DNA of 8,073 bases from Ruminococcus sp. CAG:382 (GTDB lineage Bacteria > Bacillota > Clostridia > Oscillospirales > CAG-382). The DNA lies in contig FR892214.1 of assembly GCA_000433115.1 (NCBI GenBank), positions 58,384 to 66,456 of the forward strand. The letters run 5' to 3'. The notes under the pieces were generated by a model. The model did no database searches and had not been told where the DNA came from. It was given only the letters and a program-made list of their open reading frames with translations. This document shows, in pieces, positions 1-6,900 of the stretch. A program made the translations under genes and the position numbers. Each line of letters starts with the position of its first letter. Positions within the stretch are counted from its first letter, which is position 1.

Positions 1-1
1 A

Positions 2-2164
2 TATACCCCGGCCCCAGCCGCTCTCAGAGAGCATTGCGGAAAAGACGTGATCTATATGTTCCGCTATGACCTCACAGCCGACAACGGCTTTTCGTACTGC
101 GTCGCCGCACTCTGCCGGGACAGGATCTGCTTTTCCGACAGCACCGGCAGCGTCACCGAAATACCCGTCAAAGGCATGACAGACGTCACCTATGTGCAAT
201 ACGTAGGCTGCGCCGCAATCGAATGCCGGATAAACGGCGAGCTTACGGAGCTTTGCCGCACCGACATGAAAAACGCCCTTGCCGTACAGACCGCATCAAA
301 GCAGCTCCGGGCGCTCACAGAAGGACGCACCCTCACGCCCCGCGAAAGCGAGGAAACCTGCTGCCCGAAGTGCGGAACACCCTATAAAAGCGGGACAAAG
401 ACCTGCCCGATATGCTCAAGCAAGAAAGCGGTGCTCCTGCGTCTCCTGCCGTTTGCAAAGCCGTATAAGCTTCAGCTCGGCATCGCGGTGCTGCTCTTTG
501 TTGCCGTGTCCGCCATCGGCGTATTTACCCCCTATCTGAACAGAATACTCATCGACGATTATATCAACGCCGCGAACCCGAAAACAAGCGGCTTCATCGG
601 CATAATCGCCGCCCTTGCCTTCAGCTCGCTGTTTGTGACGGTATGTCAGTCGCTCCGCGGCGTATTGCTGACCCGGACGGGCAACAAAATCTCCGTTGAC
701 CTGCGCCGTGTCGTATACGAAAAGGTTCAGCAGCTGTCCCTCTCCGGCGTTTCAAAACGCACCACCGGTGAGATATACACCCGCGTGACCTCCGACACTA
801 ACGTGCTCAAGGAATTCCTTACCGACACACTTCCCGAAGTATGTCAGATGGCGCTTCTTTTCGCTTCACTGACAGGCGTAATGTGCTATCTCGACTGGAA
901 GCTGACGCTCATGATACTCATCCCGATACCGCTCGTGGCAATGCTTTTCTATTTCCTCCGCGGCATGATGAACAGAATGTATCACCGCCAGTGGCAGTCT
1001 GAATCGGACGTAAATACTCTCCTGCACGATATTTTTTCGGGCATACGCGTAATAAAGGTATTCGGCACAGAAGAAAAGGAAAACGCGAACTTCGACAGGG
1101 CGGCAAAAAAGGTCGCCGACATATCGAAGAAAAACGAGCGTACCTGGAACCTCATAATGCCGTTTGCAAACTTCCTTCTCGGCATAGGCGAATACGTAGT
1201 GCTGTTTTACGTCGGAAGCAAGGTGATCGCCGGCGAAATGGGTCTCGGCGAGCTGAGCCAGTTTGTGACCTATGTCGGTATGCTGTACGGACCGGTGCGC
1301 TATGCTGCGTTCCTTCCCAGACGTATAACCCGCTGTATGACATCGCTTGCAAAGGTGTTCGAGCTGCTTGACGACAAGCCCGAAATAACCGACGGCACCG
1401 TGATGCTTCCCGAAGACGCGAAGGGCAACATTTCCTTCCGCGATGTCAGCTTCGGCTATAATAACTACGAGGACGTACTCAAACACATCAATATCGACAT
1501 CAACCACGGCGAAATGGTGGGACTTGTCGGACGCAGCGGCGTCGGTAAATCGACGCTCATCAACCTTGTCATGCGCCTCTATGACGTGACCGACGGCAGC
1601 ATTACCATCGACGGTATCGACATACGTGACTATGACCAGCATTCACTGCGTTCGCAGATCGGTGTCGTGCTTCAGGAAAACTTCCTGTTCAAGGGTACGA
1701 TATACAGCAATATAGCCTACGCAAAGCCAGGCTGCACCCATGAAGAGGTCATCCGCGCCGCACGTATGGCAAACGCCCATTCCTTCATCATGCGTCAGCC
1801 CGACGGATATAATACCATCGTCGGCGAACGCGGAATGACCCTGTCGGGCGGCGAAAGACAGCGAATCGCGATAGCGAGAGCGGTGCTTCGCGACCCGAAG
1901 ATACTCATTCTTGACGAAGCGACGGCATCACTGGATACCGAAACGGAAAAGCAGATTCAGGACGCGATAAACGCACTGATCGATGGCAGAACGACCATCG
2001 CAATCGCCCACCGCCTTTCCACCCTGAGGAACGCCACAAAGCTCGTGGTGCTTGAAAAGGGCGGCGTCGAGGAAGTCGGAACGCACGATCAGCTCATGCG
2101 CTCAAAGGGCAGATATTATAAACTCGTAATGGCACAGCGCCAGATGTCCAAAATGAAAAAATGA
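2..2164 (+). CDS. ABC exporter (ATP-binding/permease) with N-terminal accessory domain and zinc ribbon, 5'-partial
   Basis: A half-size ABC exporter with fused membrane and ATPase domains, expected to act as a dimer in the cytoplasmic membrane. Residues are numbered from the GTG codon at base 47. Residues 1 to about 95 form a small soluble domain I cannot name. A four-cysteine zinc ribbon follows (C106, C109, C120, C123). About six membrane segments lie between 142 and 420 (roughly 142-165, 182-206, 263-283, 287-305, 373-395, 400-420). The nucleotide-binding domain runs from about 460 to the end: Walker A GRSGVGKST 495-503, Q-loop Q543, signature LSGGERQ 599-605, Walker B ILILDEA 619-625 with catalytic E624, and switch H655. 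All ATPase motifs are intact. The frame stays open upstream of GTG 47 to base 2, no good ribosome binding site precedes that GTG, and the upstream residues resemble a continuing N-terminal domain, so the true start is probably outside the window. Substrate is unknown; a glucan is possible from the nearby synthase gene. The TGA stop overlaps an ATG at 2161. Confidence 0.93.
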   Translation, partial: YTPAPAALREHCGKDVIYMFRYDLTADNGFSYCVAALCRDRICFSDSTGSVTEIPVKGMTDVTYVQYVGCAAIECRINGELTELCRTDMKNALAVQTASKQLRALTEGRTLTPRESEETCCPKCGTPYKSGTKTCPICSSKKAVLLRLLPFAKPYKLQLGIAVLLFVAVSAIGVFTPYLNRILIDDYINAANPKTSGFIGIIAALAFSSLFVTVCQSLRGVLLTRTGNKISVDLRRVVYEKVQQLSLSGVSKRTTGEIYTRVTSDTNVLKEFLTDTLPEVCQMALLFASLTGVMCYLDWKLTLMILIPIPLVAMLFYFLRGMMNRMYHRQWQSESDVNTLLHDIFSGIRVIKVFGTEEKENANFDRAAKKVADISKKNERTWNLIMPFANFLLGIGEYVVLFYVGSKVIAGEMGLGELSQFVTYVGMLYGPVRYAAFLPRRITRCMTSLAKVFELLDDKPEITDGTVMLPEDAKGNISFRDVSFGYNNYEDVLKHINIDINHGEMVGLVGRSGVGKSTLINLVMRLYDVTDGSITIDGIDIRDYDQHSLRSQIGVVLQENFLFKGTIYSNIAYAKPGCTHEEVIRAARMANAHSFIMRQPDGYNTIVGERGMTLSGGERQRIAIARAVLRDPKILILDEATASLDTETEKQIQDAINALIDGRTTIAIAHRLSTLRNATKLVVLEKGGVEEVGTHDQLMRSKGRYYKLVMAQRQMSKMKK

Positions 2165-2174
2165 TTCACCAAAC

Positions 2175-2180
2175 GGAGGA
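2175..2180 (+). promoter_or_regulatory. Ribosome binding site of glycyl-tRNA synthetase
   Basis: GGAGGA, a near-perfect Shine-Dalgarno sequence, lies 7 bases before the ATG at 2188. It decides the start in favour of 2188 over the in-frame ATG at 2161, which overlaps the exporter's stop codon (ATGA) and has no comparable site upstream. Confidence 0.88.
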
Positions 2181-2187
2181 TAAAATA

Positions 2188-3573
2188 ATGAAAAACACAG
2201 AAAAAACGATGGATAAGATCGTTGAGCTTTGCAAATCGAGAGGCTTCGTGTTCCCCGGCTCCGAAATATACGGCGGTCTTGCGAACACATGGGACTACGG
2301 TCCGCTCGGCGTTCTGCTCAAGAACAACATCAAAGCGGCATGGCTGCGCAAATTCGTTCAGGAGTGCAAATACAACGTCGGACTTGACTCCGCAATACTC
2401 ATGAACCCGCAGACATGGGTTGCATCCGGTCATATCGGCGGCTTTTCGGACCCGCTCATGGACTGCAAGGAATGCAAAACACGCCACCGTGCCGACAACC
2501 TCATCGAAGCCTTCGACGGAACAAACCCCGCCGGCTGGACAAATGAGCAGATGATGGATTATATCAGAGAGCACAACATCCCCTGCCCCAACTGCGGCAA
2601 GCATAATTTCACCGATATCCGTCAGTTCAACCTGATGTTCAAGACCTTTCAGGGCGTAACCGAAGACAGCAAGAGCGAAATATACCTCAGACCCGAAACG
2701 GCGCAGGGCATTTTCGTAAACTTCGCAAACATCCAGCGTACAACCCGCAAAAAGATTCCCTTCGGTGTCGCACAGGTCGGTAAATCCTTCCGTAACGAGA
2801 TCACTCCCGGCAACTTCATATTCCGTGTGCGTGAGTTCGAGCAGATGGAGCTTGAATTCTTCTGCAAGCCCGGCACCGACCTTGAATGGTTTGACTACTG
2901 GCGCAGCTTCTGCAAGAACTGGCTGCTCTCTCTCGGCATAAAAGAAGAAAATCTCCGCCTGCGTGACCACGATCCCGAGGAGCTTTGCTTCTATTCCAAG
3001 GCAACCACAGACTTCGAATTCCTGTTCCCGTTCGGATGGGGCGAGCTCTGGGGCGTTGCCGACAGAACCGACTACGACCTCACACAGCACATCAAGACCA
3101 GCGGCAAAACGCTTGACTATTTTGATCCCGAAACCAACGAGCGCTACGTACCGTATGTCATCGAGCCGTCGCTCGGCGTTGAACGTCTCTTCCTCTCCGT
3201 CCTGACCGACGCATACGACGAAGAAAACCTCGGCACCGAAGAAAAGCCCGACGTCCGCACCGTACTTCGCATCCACCCCGCACTGGCGCCCTTTAAGGCG
3301 GCGATCCTGCCCCTTTCCAAGAAGCTGTCAGACAAGGCGTGGGAGATCCGCGAGACTCTCTGTAAAAAGTACAGCGTCGATTTCGACGACGCCGGCTCAA
3401 TCGGCAAGAGATATCGCCGCGAGGACGAGATCGGAACTCCTCTCTGCATAACCTATGACTTCGACTCCGAAACCGACGGTCAGGTCACGGTACGTGACAG
3501 AGACACCATGGAGCAGATACGTCTCCCCATCGATCAGCTCGACGCATATATCGCTTCCAAGATCGATTTCTGA
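2188..3573 (+). CDS. glyQS: Glycine--tRNA ligase (alpha2-type, class II)
   Basis: Charges tRNA-Gly with glycine using ATP, in the cytoplasm. The product is 461 residues from the ATG at 2188, a normal length for the single-chain homodimeric enzyme of Firmicutes, which is unrelated in architecture to the alpha2beta2 GlyQ/GlyS form. The N-terminal stretch with RGFVFPGSEIYGG and WDYGPLG is typical of the family. Class II motif 2 is seen as FRNEITP (201-207) followed by FRVREFEQMELEFF from 212, and motif 3 as GVERLF (330-335). An insertion carries two CxxC pairs, C93/C96 and C133/C136, arranged like a zinc ribbon; zinc binding is my inference. The C-terminal anticodon-binding domain covers about 355-455 and includes DDAGSIGKRYRREDEIGTP. 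The gene begins 23 bases after the exporter stop, so it is likely co-transcribed. No T-box leader, a common control of this gene in Firmicutes, fits in that gap. An alternative start at 2161 would add nine residues. Confidence 0.97.
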   Translation: MKNTEKTMDKIVELCKSRGFVFPGSEIYGGLANTWDYGPLGVLLKNNIKAAWLRKFVQECKYNVGLDSAILMNPQTWVASGHIGGFSDPLMDCKECKTRHRADNLIEAFDGTNPAGWTNEQMMDYIREHNIPCPNCGKHNFTDIRQFNLMFKTFQGVTEDSKSEIYLRPETAQGIFVNFANIQRTTRKKIPFGVAQVGKSFRNEITPGNFIFRVREFEQMELEFFCKPGTDLEWFDYWRSFCKNWLLSLGIKEENLRLRDHDPEELCFYSKATTDFEFLFPFGWGELWGVADRTDYDLTQHIKTSGKTLDYFDPETNERYVPYVIEPSLGVERLFLSVLTDAYDEENLGTEEKPDVRTVLRIHPALAPFKAAILPLSKKLSDKAWEIRETLCKKYSVDFDDAGSIGKRYRREDEIGTPLCITYDFDSETDGQVTVRDRDTMEQIRLPIDQLDAYIASKIDF

Positions 3574-3580
3574 CATTAAA

Positions 3581-3631
3581 GGCTTCACCGCGTAAATCCG
3601 ATGGTGGGCTTCACGGCGTAATTCCGATGTG
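3581..3631. repeat. Tandem direct repeat, 26-bp unit, two copies
   Basis: Two adjacent copies, 3581-3606 and 3607-3631, match at 23 of 26 positions, with two substitutions and one missing G in the second copy. The shared core reads GGCTTCAC.GCGTAA.TCCGATG. The repeat starts 7 bases after the synthetase stop codon. A third, diverged copy in the same orientation (20 of 26 positions identical to copy 1) lies at 3875-3900. No reading frame of note crosses the repeat. Function unknown. Confidence 0.8.
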
Positions 3632-3647
3632 CAATTGCGCAGTCAGA

Positions 3648-3725
3648 TTTTTCGTCAGATGAAACAAAAATTCGCAGGCTGTAGTGGAGCTACAGACAAG
3701 AATTTTTTTGAAATATGACGGAAAA
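3648..3725. other. Long imperfect stem-loop (78 nt), candidate structured RNA or dispersed repeat element
   Basis: Three nested helices can be read by eye. The outer arm pairs 3648-3660 (TTTTTCGTCAGAT) with 3713-3725 (ATATGACGGAAAA): 13 positions with one G-T pair and one mismatch. The middle arm pairs 3666-3673 (AAAAATTC) with 3700-3707 (GAATTTTT). The inner arm pairs CTGTAG 3679-3684 with CTACAG 3690-3695 around a TGGAG loop. The structure is nearly symmetric, so it could fold on either strand. It lies between the glycyl-tRNA synthetase stop and the terminator, so it would be in the 3' end of that transcript. It has no coding potential worth naming. Whether it is an RNA, a MITE-like repeat or a transcript-end structure cannot be settled from this sequence. 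Confidence 0.6.
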
Positions 3726-3733
3726 GATGCAAG

Positions 3734-3748
3734 CGAGTGTGCCACTCG
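3734..3748. other. Small hairpin
   Basis: A perfect 6-bp stem, CGAGTG (3734-3739) with CACTCG (3743-3748), closes a 3-base loop. AAG before it (3731-3733) and CTT after it (3751-3753) can pair across a two-base bulge. It sits just after the long stem-loop and before the terminator and may belong to the same structured unit. No T-run follows, so it is not itself an intrinsic terminator. Confidence 0.45.
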
Positions 3749-3777
3749 GGCTTTGCGCGATGATGCCTAATACAAAC

Positions 3778-3811
3778 AACGTCGCAGAGCAGCAGCCCTG
3801 CGACGTTTTTT
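3778..3811 (+). terminator. Intrinsic (rho-independent) terminator of the exporter-glyQS operon
   Basis: A perfect 10-bp stem AACGTCGCAG (3778-3787) with CTGCGACGTT (3798-3807) closes a 10-base loop and runs into six T (3806-3811). It lies about 205 bases after the synthetase stop, which leaves a long 3' untranslated region holding the repeats and hairpins. On the - strand the same stem is followed by a weaker T-rich stretch (GTTGTTTGTATT), so it may also stop transcripts of the convergent glucan synthase gene. Confidence 0.88.
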
Positions 3812-3873
3812 ATGGCATTCCCGTTCATGACATTTTCTGTTTCGGTCTGCGCTTTTTAACACCTCGTATTTTC

Positions 3874-3906
3874 AGGCATAACCGCGTAATTCGGGCGGTG
3901 ATGCCT
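3874..3906. repeat. Palindrome at the end of the glucan synthase gene, holding a third copy of the 26-bp repeat
   Basis: AGGCATAACCGC (3874-3885) pairs with GCGGTGATGCCT (3895-3906) as a 12-position stem with one mismatch around a 9-base loop. The last stem base is also part of the TAA stop (3906-3908) of the - strand gene, so the hairpin would begin in the stop codon of that mRNA. Bases 3875-3900 align with the 26-bp unit at 3581 at 20 of 26 positions. Neither strand has a T-run directly after the stem, so a classical terminator is unlikely; a 3'-end stabilising hairpin or a repeat end is possible. Confidence 0.6.
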
Positions 3907-6900
3907 TATATTGTTTCATCGTGCGAAGCGACCGGAACCGATACGCTTCCGGTCGGCACTGATTTTCCCGTCTGCCGGAACTTCACCTCGATCCGGTGGT
4001 CGCCCTCGGTAAGGAAAAGCGGAAACGACGTCGGTTCGCCGTCCAGCGTCGTTTCGTGAAACAGCGACGAAACGCAGACCGTGACAGTTCCCCGCTCAAG
4101 CGGAAGTGTAACGGTATAATCCGTCAGCGGCTTCACGTCGATGACCGAAAAACCGTTTGTCAGCCGAATCCCGAGGATTTCCTCCAGCATGATGACAAAG
4201 AACCACGATGCGCTGCCCGTGTACCAGCTCCAGCCACCGCGCCCCGCTCTGCTCCCGCCGTAAATATCCGCCGTAATGACGTATGGTTCGGCGCAAAACA
4301 GCTTCTCATCGGTATGCGAATACGGCATAATCGCACTCAGTATCTCCAGTGCTTTTGCAGTTTCGCCGCCACGCAGAAAACCGAGCACGCCCCACAGAGC
4401 GCCGTGCGTATACTGCCCTCCGTTTTCGCGGAGTCCGGGACAGTAGGAAGTGATATATCCCGCGTCGTATCTGTCAAACGGCGGGTCAAACAGCCTGAAC
4501 AGCTTTGCCTTTCTGTCAAAAAGCGCACGGTATGCCGTGTCAAGTCCGCTGACGGTTCGTTCCGTTCTGCCAAGCGTCATGGCAGCAAACGCCTGTCCCA
4601 GTATATCTACCGAACATTCGGGCGAATTCCTGCCGCCGATGACCCTTCCCGCATCGTCATAGGCACGGATATATCTGTCGCCGTCAAAGGCGTTACGCTC
4701 CAGTGCAAGCACCAATCCGGCACTGACTGCCGTGAAGTGCGCAATGCTTCTGTAATCTTCCATCAACTTCATAACGGGCAGAAATTCACGGCAAACCAGC
4801 ACATACAGCCATGACGTGAAAACGCTTTCGCCCCTGCCGCCGCTCCCGATCCTGCTCATGCCGTCATTCCAGTCACAGCTTCCCATCAGCGAAAGCCCGT
4901 GACTGCCCGTTTTTTCGCCGTTTGCAAGAGCCCGTATGCAGTGCATATAAACGCTTTCCCTGCTCTCACTCCGCGCCGGAGTTTCATACCTTTCACCGCT
5001 TTCGGGCGGCAGAGATTCCATATATCCGATGCGGACGTTCAGAATGTCCGCATCTCCCGTTTTTTCGATATAATCAGCCACCGCCCAGGGTAGATACAGA
5101 AAATCGTCACTGCATTTTGTGCGTATTCCCGTGTCCCCCTGCGGCGCTCTGAACCACCAATGCATAACATCGCCCTCACGGTACTGGTGCGCACAGCACC
5201 TCAGGATGTGAACACGTACCGTTTCGGGTGAGGAATAAACAAGGCAAAAGCAGTCCTGAAGCTGGTCACGAAACCCGAATGCCCCTCCCGTCTGATAAAA
5301 ACCCGTCTTGCCGAAAAAACGGGATATCGCCGTCTGGTAAGGCGCAAAGTGCGAAAAAAGCGCGTCAAGTCCTGCGTTGCCCGACTGAAGACGATAGCCG
5401 GGGATATGCTTTTTCACAAAAGCCTCCGCCTCGCCGCTCGTGTCTCCGCGGCAGCAAAGGGACGCGACGCGGAGTGCAGCCTCTCGACCCGGCGCCCCGC
5501 CTATTGCAAATGAGACCTCATCGGTTGTGCAGGAAAAAGCCAGTATATCCCTCCTTTGCGCATCAACGCCGCAGAAAAGCAATGCGCTGTCGTTTACCGT
5601 CTCGCATTTTTCACTGCATTTCATAAAGCCGACAAACGGCACCGCCCTGTGGCGCATATCGCTGAAAAGCCAGACTCCGCCTTTGTTTTCGGCTGTCATA
5701 TCCGCGCTCTGTTCCTTTATAAGCATACACGTCGGCGATATTCCGTCGAATTTAAGCCGGTATTCCACGGCAGGCAGCTTTGTGCGCGCATAGACCTTCA
5801 ACTCATATCCGTGCCCCGCAATACTGCCCGAATACACGGCTTTTCCGCCTTCAAAAACCGTTTTTTCGGAAAAAGCCGCAAGGTCGAAGAATCTGCCCGC
5901 AATTCCGGCGACTATCCTGATGCCGTAATATGCCGCATAAGGATTTCCGTCAAAAGGGGTGACGCGGCACTCTCTCGCGTTGCGCCAGAACACAAAGCCC
6001 AGTGTTTTATGCGTCACGACAGTCCCCGCCGCATAGCCCGCCATAACATAGGAATACGGCATATAATGCTCTTTTATTTCGTCCGAAACAACGCCGGAGG
6101 CATCATACGAAAATCCGTTTTTCGCTTCTGCCGCAACGGTTTTCGGCTCATACCCCGTGATTTTGGGCGGGACGTACAGCGGCAGTGCCGCGCCGGGAAT
6201 TTCAATGCTGTCGCTTTCCGAATAATCGAAGGCATAACGTTTCAGAAAGGCAAGCTCCTCCGCCGAAAAGCTGTCCGCGTCCGCTACCGCGATTCCGCCG
6301 GCACGGTGCATGAACGGCGCATATTCACTCTCGGTCTGTTCCCCGATGAACGCTCTGAGCGGTGAGGAATATTTCTCTTTTTCATGCACAAGAAACAACA
6401 GCTCGGTTTTCACAAACGCCGTTTTCAGCCGCAAAAAAGCCCGCAAAGCCCTTGAAATTGCTGAGGTTTCCTCATATACCTCCATGACCGCGAGCGGAAC
6501 CGTGCCGGAAAGCGACATCCGCCACAGGCATGAAGAATCAACGTCCGAAAGTCCTTCCGACGGACGCGAAAACAGCATTTTTGCCAGCATTTCGTCCGCC
6601 TCCGGGCAGGGAGGAGCCGTATGCTGACGCGGAAAACGCTTGCGGCGTGCTCTCAGAAGCTGCTCGGTACACTCCTTTTTGCTGCCGCCGCAGGTGACGA
6701 GGAAGACAAATTCGCCACCCTTACGCTCGGGAGTCAGGATGGCGCAAAGCGGGTTTATCGTCGCTCCGATACCCTCCGACCGGATTTTCAGCGGAAAAAC
6801 ATCGGACATTTCCTTCACCGAATGTGCGTAAATATGGTCTTTGCAAGCGGTAAACTGCGGTAAAATATCGGTGTCCGACAGCGCTATCGCACAGTACGGA

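Noticed and set aside
866..1642. A 258-codon open frame on the - strand inside the exporter gene
   Set aside because: It is antisense to well-conserved exporter sequence including Walker A, with a His/Val/Tyr-rich composition typical of a mirror frame.
2161..2187. Upstream ATG as the start of glyQS
   Set aside because: The ATG at 2188 has GGAGGA at ideal spacing and gives the usual N-terminus of the family; the nine extra residues do not look conserved.
2116..3276. A 386-codon open frame on the - strand opposite glyQS
   Set aside because: It lies wholly antisense to an unmistakable synthetase and its translation has no recognisable domain. Such frames arise from codon bias in the true gene.
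3581..3631. The tandem repeat as a CRISPR array
   Set aside because: The copies are directly adjacent with no spacer, there are only two, and no cas gene is present.
3715..4059. A 114-codon open frame on the + strand across the intergenic region
   Set aside because: It runs through the small hairpin, the intrinsic terminator and the end of the convergent gene, and shows no protein-like pattern.
3996..4814. A 272-codon open frame on the + strand inside the glucan synthase gene
   Set aside because: It is Arg-rich and low in recognisable motifs, and it overlaps the conserved GH94 region including NGGQYTHG on the other strand.
5556..6365. A 269-codon open frame on the + strand inside the glucan synthase gene
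   Set aside because: Antisense shadow of the second beta-sandwich region, with no ribosome binding site noticed and no domain recognised.
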